From contig NC_058337.1 in assembly GCF_905475395.1 (NCBI RefSeq), forward strand, positions 70,762,368 through 70,826,367: a stretch of 64,000 nucleotides of DNA, read 5' to 3'. The notes beneath the pieces are model-generated. The model searched no databases, was not told the origin of the DNA, and worked only from the letters and a program-made list of their open reading frames with translations. Each line of letters starts with the position of its first letter. The first letter of the stretch is position 1. The position numbers were made by a program, and so were the translations under genes. This document shows, in pieces, positions 37,312-48,472 of the stretch. This stretch comes from Chrysoperla carnea. Its lineage: Eukaryota > Arthropoda > Insecta > Neuroptera > Chrysopidae.

Positions 37312-38175
37312 GTGCACCCTGAAGATGAACTGTATCCCAAGTTAATATGTACGGAATGTGCAGACCAAGTGTACAGATGTTACATATTCAAGGAACAGTG
37401 TGAAGCAAATCAACAATTACTTGAAAATTTAAAGAGTGGTTTAAACGATATCGATTATTTCGATTCAGCACCAGCTAGTCCAATACTAAAGCAGATGTTA
37501 ACAAAAACATCACCAGAAAGTTGTCAACCCGAAGAAATTCAAGATCATGATTATTTTAATGAAACTGATATCAATTTTAACTGTAAACAGTGTGGAAAAA
37601 CGTTTAGCCGGAAAGATTATTTAAAAAAACATTTAAAACGGCACACAACGAAAAATATTATCAAACAGAAAACAAATTGTCCAATTTGTAGCAAAGCTGT
37701 GATCAATGTGAAATTTCATATGAAAATGAATCACGCGGAACATAAACCATTCAAATGCGAAGAATGCGATGAAAGTTTTCCATTAAATTGTGTATTAGAA
37801 CGTCATATACGATTTCATCATCGTGGAGAGAAACGTAAAAAAATTGAACGACTTTGCACACTCTGCGGTAAAACTGTGTATTCCAGTACAGCATTGGTGT
37901 ATCATATGCGTGTTCATGCGGGTGAACATCCATTTATGTGTGACATTTGTTCAAAACGTTTTAATTCAGCGGAACATTTAAAAGTGCATAAACGTACACA
38001 TACTGGTGAAAAACCATACGCATGCGTTGTATGTAATAAATGTTTTGTTACAAGCAATGTGTTGAAAAAACATATGCGTACTCATACGGGGGAACGACCT
38101 TATGTGTGTCAAATATGTAATAAAGCATTTACTCAAAGTGGGGTGCTTAAAACACATATGAAAATTCATTCATAG
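37312..38175 (+). CDS. ZAD zinc-finger terminal exon U1 (second half-ZAD, 7 C2H2 fingers)
   Basis: The exon starts after ACAAACAG at 37311 in phase 0 and encodes 287 aa, or 332 aa with the shared exon. It opens VHPEDELYPKLICTEC, the second ZAD Cys pair, then the ZAD helix CYIFKEQCEANQQLL. A 55-residue linker leads to seven C2H2 fingers. Finger 2 is short (NCPICSKAV, then HMKMNH). Finger 4 has the LCTLCGK signature shared by most units. The last three fingers are joined by TGEKPY/TGERPY linkers typical of DNA-binding arrays. The stop follows the final finger by one residue. Open frame extends upstream to 37264, but the acceptor and the junction shared with the other units set the start. As a nuclear factor it would bind DNA through fingers 3-7; no target can be read from sequence. 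Confidence 0.88.
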   Translation: MHPEDELYPKLICTECADQVYRCYIFKEQCEANQQLLENLKSGLNDIDYFDSAPASPILKQMLTKTSPESCQPEEIQDHDYFNETDINFNCKQCGKTFSRKDYLKKHLKRHTTKNIIKQKTNCPICSKAVINVKFHMKMNHAEHKPFKCEECDESFPLNCVLERHIRFHHRGEKRKKIERLCTLCGKTVYSSTALVYHMRVHAGEHPFMCDICSKRFNSAEHLKVHKRTHTGEKPYACVVCNKCFVTSNVLKKHMRTHTGERPYVCQICNKAFTQSGVLKTHMKIHS

Positions 38176-39197
38176 TAAAGGGTTAAATATATCTGACTAG
38201 GTCCAATTAATAATTTTCTTTAATATAAATTGTTCAATTTCGTTAAGTCGAAAATATTTATTCACGATCTCTGATTCGGAGCAGATCAAATGAAAAGTTT
38301 TTCTACAATTTTCTGAATTCGTATGCTAAATCTAGCACATTTATAGATTGTAAAATGGGCGACACGTTTTGAAATGAGTCTTTTCTTATGTTTTATGTAT
38401 GTATGTTACTAACAAGAATTTATGATTACGTAAAGACAGTTGAAATATACAATATTGCCTGTCGAAGTCCTTAAAAATATCCAAAACCATTTTTAAGGTT
38501 CCACATTAAAATATAGTTACCAATCATGGGACTTTTTAATTTGAACTAAATTTAAATTTGATTGTTTAAGAGTTATAACAATACTTTTGATGTTTAATTA
38601 TTCAATTTGATAGAACTGAAATACCTATTACGCAGAATTGCAGAATTTTAAAACAGCCATCGTTAGTCTGAAAGACGGTTATACAGTGGGTATGTGAGTG
38701 TTCCTTCGGACCACTCCCACATAAAATGAAAGTTTATTGTTAAGCCATTAGCGTAAAACATCAAAATTAGACGAATCGGAAATAATTGCTTCAAAAGTTT
38801 TTATTGTTTTAACGAATTTATTTGTAGCCTAGCATAACTATCCTAGGTTTCCTCTCTCGGTGGGGTTGTGCTAAAGTGGAAGGTAGTGAAAATGTACTTG
38901 GAATTTTACGGTTATATCTTCTAAAGGACTCACAATATCGAAAATTGGTCATTATAATAGTGTTAGAACAACAAATTCTGCACTAAACACCCATTTTTCG
39001 GATCATTCGTTCCCATGCTACTGCACATCAAAGTTTTATTAATTGATCAAAGTGTGAAAATTTTATTAAATTGACTAATTGATCAAAGTACGAAAAATCT
39101 TTTTAGGTAAGACTACAGATACTCTAAATTTCTTTTATATACAATTTTCAAAAAAATATAAATTTTATCAATGAAACAAAAAAAATCAAAAATAATG

Positions 39198-39540
39198 GAC
39201 TCAAATTTCGAAGTCTGTCCCAATTTCCTAGATTAATTTTTGTATTATATAAATCCGTATTTCGACTACTAAGTAGTCATCATCGGTATGAATTAGCTAA
39301 TCGTAATTACTCTTATTGTGTATGTTACTCGTTGCTAATTTGGTAACGGCCTGATGCAGTCTGCCACCAAATTAACGACGAGTAACATATACTCTAAGAG
39401 CAATTACGATTAGCTAATTCATACTGATAATGGCTACTTGGTAGTCGAAATACGTATTTATATAATACAAAAATTGATCTAGGAAATTGGGGCAAAAATC
39501 GAAGTTTTTTCGAAATATCCTAGAGATCTCATTTATTATC
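39198..39540. repeat. Palindromic repeat family (PAL), intact copy
   Basis: The arms at about 39198-39323 and 39398-39530 are near-perfect inverted copies (CCCAATTTCCTAGAT against ATCTAGGAAATTGGGG, ATTAGCTAATCGTAATTACT against its complement), around a 75-base centre. Related sequence occurs at about 49616-50286 and, as a half copy, at about 8235-8360. Confidence 0.8.
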
Positions 39541-39841
39541 TTTTGATAATATTTATAATAATGTTAAAAATCAATATTAAATCATTTGTTAAAAATCAAT
39601 ATTGTAAAATAATAAAATATATCAAATTTTTTTCATATTTTTACAAATTGCTATTTTTGGCATTTTTTTAAAAATCGCCTATCATTCCAAATCGAGTAAA
39701 AAAGTATGAATTACACCCATGTAATGTTTGTATATTAATGTACTTGTATTAATTTGTACTTGTTAAATGGTATTTATTGAACAGACACTTTTTTAAATTA
39801 TCTGTCATCCCTAAACTTGTAAACAATTTATTAATTAATCA

Positions 39842-40376
39842 CTATACCATGTATATATGAAATATACATAGTATATTAAGTTTCGTCCCAAGTTTGTAAC
39901 GCTTAAAAATATTGATGCTACGAAAAAAATTTTGGTATAGATGTTCATAGAATCACTTAATTAATCCATTTCTGGCTGTCCGTCCGTCCGTCTGTGGACA
40001 CGATAACTCAAAAATGAAAAAAGATATCGAACTGAAATTTTTACAGCGTACTCAGGACGTAAAAAGTGAGGTCAAGTTCGTAAATGAGCATCATAGGTCA
40101 ATTGGGTCTTGGGTCCGTAGGACCCATCTTGTTAACCGTTAGAGATAGAACAAAAGTTTAAATGTAAAAAATGTTCCTTATAAAAAAATAAAAAACTTTT
40201 GTTTGAAACATTTTTTTGTAAACATCACTGTTTACCCACGAGGGCGTTAATTAGGTGCAAATTTTATAGTATGTATTAGTATAGGAATATCAGTTGTGTG
40301 TGTGTCTATTTAAAAGTGAATATCTTTTGTTATTTAACTCAGTCAATTGTTTGTTTTCACTTGTTTTAAGTTGTGT
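39842..40376 (+). repeat. R1 repeat family, copy E
   Basis: Same orientation as copy A: the ACCATGTATATATGAAATAT palindrome at the left, GGTCCGTAGGACCCATCTTG core, and CAATTGTTTGTTTTCACTTG at the right end. No coding capacity. Confidence 0.82.
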
Positions 40377-40816
40377 TTAATGATAAAAATATCAGAAAGT
40401 GAAAGAAAATTTTTTTTGGCTCATCAAATTAATAAATTAGAAATTGTCCAACGAAATTGAAGGCAACCACTCACTATAATCTCAATAGAATTTGGTATTT
40501 ATACAAAACAAATTTCATTAAACCTGAATGAAATGAACCAGCAAGGTCGATTTTGTATTAAATAAAAAAAAGATCAAACTCTGTACTCGGTATGTCAAGT
40601 TTGTCTAATATTGCCATTGAGAGCTCCACTATGACATGTAAAATAGATATTGATCAAATACTAATAAAATAAGTAAAATACTACAAAGTTTTTATTTTAT
40701 TCATTTGACGGCTTTCTCAGAGATAATGTATTCCCATAATTCTTTAAATTAGTAATTGTAATCGTAGCCGGGTAATTTTTATTTAAAAAAATTAAATAAT
40801 TATTGATTGAACGCAG

Positions 40817-41908
40817 GTGGAGACTGGTGATAAAACCTTACCCCAACTAATATGCATCGAATGCTTCTCAACTGTACATAAATGCTTCGAATTTATTGAG
40901 AAATGTGCGCAAAACGAAGAAATTTTAATCAATATATTATCGACTGATGAAATAATAATAACATCAGATGATAAATTTTACGAATCATCTTCATCAGAAT
41001 CGCTTGATAACATGATCATAGACACCATTTCAAGTAACGTTAAGGAGACAGAAGTTATGTGGAATTGTCTACAATGTAGTAAAACATTTAAAGAAAAGAA
41101 AACATTACAAAGGCATTCTAAAATACATGATAAAAAGCGTAAAGCATTTGAATGTACTGTATGCAGCTCAACATTTTTACATGTTTCATCTTTAAAAAAA
41201 CATTTGCAAAGTATACATGACACAAATCGTCAATCAAAAACGTGTAAAATATGTAATAAATCGATATTAACATCATTAAAACGCCACATGGAAACGCATG
41301 ACGAAAATCGTAAAACATTTCAATGTTTACGATGTGATCAAACATTTTTACATTCGTCTACATTAAAAACTCACGTTCAACAAATACACGGTACTAAAAA
41401 GTTACGAGAAAAATGTCCTTCATGTGAGAAAACTGTTAGTAATTTAAAAAACCATATAAAATTTAATCATACCAAACATAAATTTCAATGTTTGCAATGT
41501 GATCGAACATTTGCATTTAATGCAACATTAAAACAACATGTACAAACATTTCATCAACGTACTGCTAAACGTAAAGAAGAAAATGTTTTGTGTACATTAT
41601 GTGGGAAAGATTTTAAAACTAATAGTGGATATAAATATCATATGCGCACGCATGTTAATGATAAACCATTTAAATGTCGGTATTGTGATAAAACATTTTG
41701 TTCAAGTGGGTCTAGGACGTGCCACGAACGACAACATACCGATGAACGGCCGTATTCGTGTATGTATTGTGTTAAACGGTTTCGTTCGAAAAATGTTTTG
41801 TTAAGCCATACACGTATACACACGGGTGAGAGACCGTTTGTTTGTAAAATTTGTCAACGTGCCTTTACACAAAAATTTGCTTTAAATACACATATGAAAA
41901 TTCATTAG
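40817..41908 (+). CDS. ZAD zinc-finger terminal exon U2 (second half-ZAD, 10 C2H2 fingers)
   Basis: The exon follows the acceptor AACGCAG at 40816, phase 0, and encodes 363 aa (408 aa with the shared exon). It opens VETGDKTLPQLICIEC with the second ZAD Cys pair, then CFEFIEKCAQNEEIL. A Ser/Asp-rich linker precedes ten fingers. Fingers 3 and 5 are of the short type (TCKICNKSILTSLKRH and KCPSCEKTVSNLKNH). Finger 7 carries LCTLCGK. The terminal finger reads FVCKICQRAFTQ, and the stop is directly after its last His. Its longer array relative to U1 and U3 looks like duplication of the finger and short-finger pair (fingers 2-3 against 4-5). Codon use is as AT-rich as in its neighbours. Confidence 0.88.
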   Translation: METGDKTLPQLICIECFSTVHKCFEFIEKCAQNEEILINILSTDEIIITSDDKFYESSSSESLDNMIIDTISSNVKETEVMWNCLQCSKTFKEKKTLQRHSKIHDKKRKAFECTVCSSTFLHVSSLKKHLQSIHDTNRQSKTCKICNKSILTSLKRHMETHDENRKTFQCLRCDQTFLHSSTLKTHVQQIHGTKKLREKCPSCEKTVSNLKNHIKFNHTKHKFQCLQCDRTFAFNATLKQHVQTFHQRTAKRKEENVLCTLCGKDFKTNSGYKYHMRTHVNDKPFKCRYCDKTFCSSGSRTCHERQHTDERPYSCMYCVKRFRSKNVLLSHTRIHTGERPFVCKICQRAFTQKFALNTHMKIH

Positions 41909-43348
41909 GGAAAAATTTTAATCTCTGTTACTTATTTTCGCTAATGATTTAATATGAAAGTATTAAACGGAAGATGTTGTTCAATTCATTTCTGCTAATA
42001 CATCTAATGTTTTCAATTGGCTTTCTGCGTCTACCAGGGTCTAAAAGCACTCGTAAAATCCAAAATCGTCCGTTAAAAGTAGAACTTGAAATTTTTAATT
42101 AATACACCGATCATGTAGGATCGATTGAACATATTATCAACTCCGATCGAAAATTAGAAAGTTGTTTCTTAAAAAATAACCAAAAACTTTTATTGGAAAA
42201 CTTAGATATTTTAATTTTACAAAGAATCATTTTTTAACTTGAAGTGCTCCTCTCTTATCTCTCACCAGTTATGAGAACGAGTTTGAATTAGGCATTGCTA
42301 GTCGGAACCGGAACCGGTGGCTGAAAGCGTATTCAATCAATCCGCCAAGTGTGACGATTATAAAATAAAATATTAAATTTAAATGTATAAATTTGATCAC
42401 ATAAAAAAGTAGATTACTAACTGAGTTGATTGTCCAAATACTCTACGTATGCTTTAGTGTTAAGGTTCGAACTGTTCATAATTATTAAGATTATTAAATT
42501 ACAACATGTAAATGTATTAATCTATTTTTGCTGAAATTGTGGCAGATCTAAATAGCTTACGAAAAAATTGTTTTTTAAAAACAAACATTTTTTGTATATA
42601 AACTTTTTTCTCTCTCTTACGGATTAAAAGATGCGTTATGATTCTCTGCGACCTGTCATAACTCAGATTTTGCCCGTTCATTAACTTGAGTAATTTTTAG
42701 GTCTACAACACGCTATAAAAAGAGGAATTATCCTACGTACAAAGGTTGTTTTCAAAACAAAAAAATTTTTTTGTATATATCTCCTACGGTTTAACCCTTT
42801 CTTACAGAGTAATCGAAAAATAGAAATTTGACAATTTTAAGCTATAATTACACATTTTTAAGTCTAAAACACGCTGTAAAAAGAGAGCGGAGAAATCATC
42901 TACGGACAGAAGACGTATTGATTAATCAGGTGTTTTTATGTACAATTAATTGTATTTATATTTGGTTACTACCATCAATGTTTCTAAGCATTTTAAACTA
43001 GACTAAATTTAATATACCCTGCTAAATTTCATATATACGATGCAGGGTAAAAAAATAAACTGAAATAGTAAACCTTTATTCAAAATGATTTGATTTTTAT
43101 TAAACAAAAAGATAGAATCAATTAAAATCAATTTTAAAATCGACAAAGTTGAATGCAAATGGGGGACCAATCATTCACAAAAACATTATTGCATATTTGA
43201 AACAAACGAGCTCATAAACTAAATTCCCCACAAAGAACTTGTAAGCTTTTCGCGCAATAAAAAATTAATTTTGCTTTTAATTTTAAATAATATTATTTTT
43301 TGTGAATGATTGATCAAATAAATTGATATTAAATTGATTTTGTCTTAG
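41909..43348 (+). other. Spacer between U2 and U3
   Basis: This is 1.4 kb with a diverged R1 copy at about 42400-43052. AATAAA occurs at about 42364-42369. No first-half ZAD exon is seen. Confidence 0.6.
42400..43052 (-). repeat. R1-related repeat, diverged copy G
   Basis: It has the same order of blocks as inverted R1 copies: an AACTGAGTTGATTGT start, a long T-rich part, an ACACGCTGTAAAAAGAG block and a terminal palindrome CATATATACGATGCAGGG. The sequence is much diverged and has an internal duplication of the CACGCTGTAAAAAGA block. Probably an older subfamily. Confidence 0.5.
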
Positions 43349-44281
43349 GTTGACTCAGATGATGCCCTTCCTAAATTAGTATGCTCCGATTGTTTTGGTA
43401 AAATATGTGAATGTTATGCATTTAAAACTCAATGCGAAATAAATGAAGAAAATCTAACAAAATGTTTAACAAGTACATCTTCACCCAAACCTGATGACGA
43501 TGTCAAGAAATTAATTATTAAATGCGAAGAAATTGATAAAGTAGGATCACCAGGTCTTTCCGTCAAGGAAGATGACGACATCGACGAGCATAAATCATTA
43601 CCGTTAACCTCAGAAGAAGATGAAGAAAGTGAAACAGAGAATATAGTTAAAGTAAAGAAATTAAGATGTAAAAAAGATATTTCAGATTCTTGTACATACT
43701 GTAACAAGAAATTTGTAGATCAATATGTCCTAAAACGACATATCGAAAATATGCACACAAAAATACGTAAAAAAGAAACATGTTCAATATGCCAACGAAC
43801 CGTAATGTGTATGAAACTGCACTTGCGTCGAAAACATAACGGCGAACATAAATACAAATGTCGATTATGCGAGGAAAAATTTTTGTATAAATCAAATTTA
43901 ACTGAGCATATACGAGTTAAGCATGATACGGATAAGCAACATATGAAAAAAGAACGTTTATTGTGTACATATTGCGGAAATTTCTTACATTCTCGGAAGG
44001 CTTATGGATATCACATGTTGTCACATAAAGGGGAAAAACCATTTCAATGTAGCTTTTGTATAAAGAAATTTAGATCACATAATTATTTAAAAATACATGA
44101 AAGGTCTCATACGGATGAAAGACCTTATCCATGTACGTATTGTGATAGAGCATTTCGAGATAATAGTACGTTAAAAGGACATATAAGGACACATACGGGA
44201 GAAAAGCCCTTTATATGTCCTATATGTAATCGAGGGTTTGCACAACGGATAGCAATGAAAACACATTTAAAAATACATTAA
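43349..44281 (+). CDS. ZAD zinc-finger terminal exon U3 (second half-ZAD, 7 C2H2 fingers)
   Basis: The acceptor is GTCTTAG at 43348, phase 0, giving 310 aa (355 aa with the shared exon). It opens VDSDDALPKLVCSDC and then CYAFKTQCEINEENL. The frame is open from this acceptor but has no in-frame ATG until 43751, inside the finger array, so it cannot be a stand-alone gene that begins with the ZAD half. A long acidic and Ser-rich linker separates it from seven fingers. Finger 2 is the short type (TCSICQRTVMCMKLH). Finger 4 has LCTYCGN, a variant of LCTLCGK with a shifted hydrophobic pattern (FLHSRKAYGYH). The last fingers use KGEKPF, TDERPY and TGEKPF linkers and end HLKIH just before the stop. 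Confidence 0.88.
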   Translation, partial: VDSDDALPKLVCSDCFGKICECYAFKTQCEINEENLTKCLTSTSSPKPDDDVKKLIIKCEEIDKVGSPGLSVKEDDDIDEHKSLPLTSEEDEESETENIVKVKKLRCKKDISDSCTYCNKKFVDQYVLKRHIENMHTKIRKKETCSICQRTVMCMKLHLRRKHNGEHKYKCRLCEEKFLYKSNLTEHIRVKHDTDKQHMKKERLLCTYCGNFLHSRKAYGYHMLSHKGEKPFQCSFCIKKFRSHNYLKIHERSHTDERPYPCTYCDRAFRDNSTLKGHIRTHTGEKPFICPICNRGFAQRIAMKTHLKIH

Positions 44282-46312
44282 GGAAAAAAATTTAATAGTA
44301 AAAAAATGATCTGTTCTTTCAAAATTATTAAAAATATCTAATCGAAATTTTTTTTACCACGATGGTCTTGGGAAGACTATTGCCTTTTAGGTTTAAGATT
44401 AATTTTATTTTTAGATAAACTCATTTATAACGAAGAGTGTATGCCTTAAGAAATTTTGTTTGTTAGTAAAAAAATTCTTTCAAAATTAACAGTTATTATC
44501 ATAAAAAGGTTTTAATTAGATCAGTACAGTGGCGGGAGGTAAGGAGGCAATCTGATGGACATCTATTTTGAATTCAATTTAATTCAAAAGTTCAGATGTT
44601 GAAATTTATTATAATTTATAAAAAAGTTCCTCATAAGGACTAAATATGTTAATTTTGTTAAAGGGCAGTATGTAATTATACTTGATAAGAAACTCGGAAA
44701 TGATTTTAAGATACTTTCTCTCGGAAATTAAGAAACATTGCCGAAGATCGTGTAGTTGCATTTTATTTTATACAAAATAAATCTTTTTTATTTAGTAACC
44801 TGACAGTTCGTTTTGGGCCTTTTCACGATGTCGTAAGCGCAAGTGCAGAGTTTATTTTTTCGGACTGATAGTAATAAGTTGGACTACGATACAATATATT
44901 TTGTTATTCATTTTATCACATTGGTTATAAATCATTTAGTTTGAAAAAAAAAGTGAATAGTGATTTCAAAATGAAAAAGTCATAAAAATGTCAAATCGTT
45001 CGATTTGCTCAAGTTCAACCTTTACATGAATTTGTTTTAATATTATTTTACGAATTCAGTAAATTAGTATTATCAAAAATATTTATTAAAATTGTATTTT
45101 TACAAAAAGTGATATAAAATGTACGATTCTAATTTTTTTTATACATATAAATAATTGTAATCTCATTTATTTTTCAAGAAATAAATATCTTTTTTATGTA
45201 AATTATGTTGATGTTTCGAATTGCCTTACATATTTACAGTCATGTTTAGAGTGATCAAATTTTTATTTGAACTCAAATTTTTCGATGCAATTCAGCAATC
45301 TGAATTTAGCATCCCATTATAATTTATGACTTTGTCCAAAGAAACAACAGTTGCCATATGGACCTTCCAGTTGTCAACGAAAACCTATACAAGGGGTCCA
45401 TGTGAGCAAAAAAAAAAAAAAAAATTGGGAGTCTTGGAAAGTAAACGGGTTGAGAGGTGATCTCATTTAAGTACTTAATTATATTTTGGTTTACAAACAA
45501 CAAATTTTAAAGTCAATGAATTTTCAAACATGAAATATTAGCTAGCCATGGGTTCCATACAAAACCGATAAACATGGTAAATGATCCACGAGACAAACAA
45601 GTTTGGAGATATCTGACCTAACGAATAAAGACTTTTTTAACATTTTCGACAACAAAAATATTATCACCATACATTATTAGTTTTATTAGAAACAATTTTT
45701 CAATTGAAAGTGTTCTCAGTCTGCTAACAGTTATTGCAACAGATTATTTTTAAAGAACAACCTTCTGATAGTATTATTCTATCTTTTATAGGCTATGAAT
45801 ATGATTTAGCTTTTAAACGACTTTGAAGGTCAAGTATAAATTCAATATCAGCAGTCGATGCCTCCGCTTGAATCATAACATTTAAACATTGCTTTCTTGT
45901 GGAGCTAATCCCATAAAGGGATTTAAATGATCTCGGTATATTCACAACCAAAATACGATTTTCTCGATATATAATAGGTATTCAGTTTGTTTTAAGATAT
46001 ATGTTTCAAATAAAAGTGGTTGCATTCAAACATTTCCTGACTCGTTGGGCAATGGCCATGATTGTATATTTGATTTATCGTCATTCAAAAATCAACTCAG
46101 ATTCATAACTGATAATTATTATTTTTTATTAAAAAAATTTTTTTTTGAAAATTGATTTGCAAATGGGGATATGATTTAGTGTTAAAGTATATCTTATCAG
46201 TTATTCGACGTAAAATTTTGTAACTTTGGCTTACTTAATGAACTTTTATAAAATTTAATCAAATAGAACAATAATCGAATTTAAAGACATGAGTTTTTTC
46301 TTTTATACGCAG
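44282..46312 (+). other. Spacer between U3 and U4
   Basis: This is 2 kb of AT-rich sequence with no recognisable exon, RNA or named repeat. A 16-base poly-A run lies at about 45408-45423. Confidence 0.6.
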
Positions 46313-47281
46313 GTTGATACTGACGACGATTTACCTAAATTAATATGTATCGAATGTGTAAAGCATGTTCAACATTGTTATGAATTCAAAAATAATTGTC
46401 TAACAAACGAAGAAAAATTAAATCAAATTTTAACAAACGATGAAGATGTTATTAAACAAGAAATATCAGTCGATCCAGCCACCATTTTTGTTAAAAATGA
46501 ATTTCATGATTACAGTGATAATTTAGCATCATCAGATGAATCAGACAATGTGGTAGAACCACCTGAAATTAAACAAGAAATAGTATTAAATAATAAAACT
46601 TCAAAATATCAATGCACAGACTGTGACAGAACGTTCGCTTCAAAGTATAATTTAATACGACATACACGTATGCGACATAATAATATTGTAAGCTTATTCA
46701 AATGTGCTCAATGCGACCAACAATTTAAACATAAAGAATCTTTACAACGGCATACAAAAAAGAAACATGAACTAAAGAAGGAGCTATGTAAAATCTGTAA
46801 CAAATATTACAATTATTTATCAAGTCATGTCAAATTAAAGCATAGTACAGATTTAAAGTATTCATGTACTGAGTGTCCAGAAAGATTTTCATTGAAAAAT
46901 ATCTTGAATAAACATATATTATCGAAACATAAAGGAATTAAATTTGGTCGGGTGGATAAACTGTGTACACTTTGTGGAAAAGTGTTACATTCACAAATCG
47001 GATTAGATCGACACATTCGTTCACATTCGGATATACGTTTGTATCAGTGTACGTATTGTAATAAAAAATTTAAAACTGGTGAATATTTAAAGAAACATGA
47101 AAGATTGCATACAAATGAAAGGCCATTTGTTTGTTCATATTGTAGTAAAACATTTCGAACTCGTGAAGTTATGTTAATACATATTCGAATACATACAGGA
47201 GATAAACCGTATAAGTGTCTCGTGTGTGAGAAAGCATTTACACAGAAACAGCAATTAAAGGCGCACATGAAAAGTCATTGA
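46313..47281 (+). CDS. ZAD zinc-finger terminal exon U4 (second half-ZAD, 8 C2H2 fingers)
   Basis: The acceptor is TACGCAG at 46312, phase 0, giving 322 aa (367 aa with the shared exon). It opens VDTDDDLPKLICIEC and then CYEFKNNCLTNEEKL. An acidic linker (SSDESDNVVEPPE) precedes eight fingers. Finger 3 is the short type (LCKICNKYYNYLSSH). Finger 5 carries LCTLCGKVLHS. The final finger is YKCLVCEKAFTQ, and the stop follows its last residue. An in-frame ATG at 46289 lies in the intron before the acceptor, so the start is set by the splice junction. An AATAAA at 47367-47372, 86 bases after the stop, is the clearest poly(A) signal of the array and supports a terminal exon. Confidence 0.89.
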   Translation, partial: VDTDDDLPKLICIECVKHVQHCYEFKNNCLTNEEKLNQILTNDEDVIKQEISVDPATIFVKNEFHDYSDNLASSDESDNVVEPPEIKQEIVLNNKTSKYQCTDCDRTFASKYNLIRHTRMRHNNIVSLFKCAQCDQQFKHKESLQRHTKKKHELKKELCKICNKYYNYLSSHVKLKHSTDLKYSCTECPERFSLKNILNKHILSKHKGIKFGRVDKLCTLCGKVLHSQIGLDRHIRSHSDIRLYQCTYCNKKFKTGEYLKKHERLHTNERPFVCSYCSKTFRTREVMLIHIRIHTGDKPYKCLVCEKAFTQKQQLKAHMKSH

Positions 47282-48472
47282 AATGAATAAGTAATAATTT
47301 ACATTATATAATTGTCGGATGAAATGCATCGTTAATAGTTATACAGAAAGGATTATATTTTATTTCAATAAAAAGGAAATTAAAGCGAAATTTATGTAAT
47401 AACATTTAAAACTGTGAAAAGTCATTAAAATTATTTGTGATTCGGAAACCGTTAATTTAAATTAATACAGAAGCACACAGAAAAGAGCACACTTCTCTAC
47501 AATAGTTAACAAGTGAATCTCTGACAAAAAATGATTTGACTACAAATGAATTGCTGTGAAATGAGCTAGGAAGCATAAAATGTTGTACCATCAACTGGGC
47601 CATCAACTTGTTTACAATGATGAAAAGGAGTGGATAAATAATTTAAACTTTTTCACAATTAAAAAAGAGAACAAACATAGATAAATGCAAAATAAATAAT
47701 TAACGAAATTCCACTACGTTATGTTGTTTTCAGTTTAAATTAAACAATGCCACTAATGCTCGCTAGATCTGTCGAACGTAATATTAGCATTTCAGTGCAC
47801 CGTATTGAGTATTAACGGGCGTTTCGTTAAAAACAAATACGTATTATAACAGAAATTGGCTCAGAATTAATTGAATACTGAGATTTATCGAATAATTACT
47901 AAAAACGACTGCCTTCTCTAATGAAGAACAATTGATAACACTAATAGAGAGCAAGCAATTGAATTATTAACAATAATTTTTAAAACAATTAAAAATTGAA
48001 AATTTTGGGTACAAAGTAATTTTTAGAGTGGGCTCAGAAAACCAACGAATATGAAGAAATATATAAAGTGTTCTCGATTATTTTAAAGAAATTGGCGTAT
48101 ATTAGAAGCTGTTTTTATATTAATGTTGGATCATTCACTTTTCTTTGAAACTAAAAATATAGTAATATTCGTATAAATTCGCAATTTTTATACGAATGGA
48201 TTAATTTTGAAATTCATTAAATAAGTTTAAAATTATCTTATTTATTGAAAAATAATCGTATTTAAGTATTATAAAAAAAAGCCTAAAAATCATTGTTATA
48301 TGGGGTTGTTAAAAAAAGTTTAGAACCTCCAGTTTCTAATTTTTAACATTTCGGCTCTAAATTCAGTTAGTAAATTTAATGGACTTGCTGCCCTTTAAAA
48401 GTCTCGAACCTCCCAAAAAAATCAAATAAAAGAATACAAGTTTAACTGCAAAATATTATTCTTTAAACGCAG
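47282..48472 (+). other. Spacer between U4 and U5
   Basis: This is 1.2 kb, the shortest spacer but one (U8-U9 is similar in length). It holds the U4 poly(A) signal near its start. No repeat family or half-ZAD exon is seen. Confidence 0.6.

Larger units (their letters stand above)
38176..40816 (+). other. Spacer between U1 and U2
   Basis: This 2.6-kb stretch contains a palindromic PAL element (39198-39540) and R1 copy E (39842-40376). I see no exon carrying a first ZAD half and no AATAAA close to the U1 stop. Confidence 0.6.
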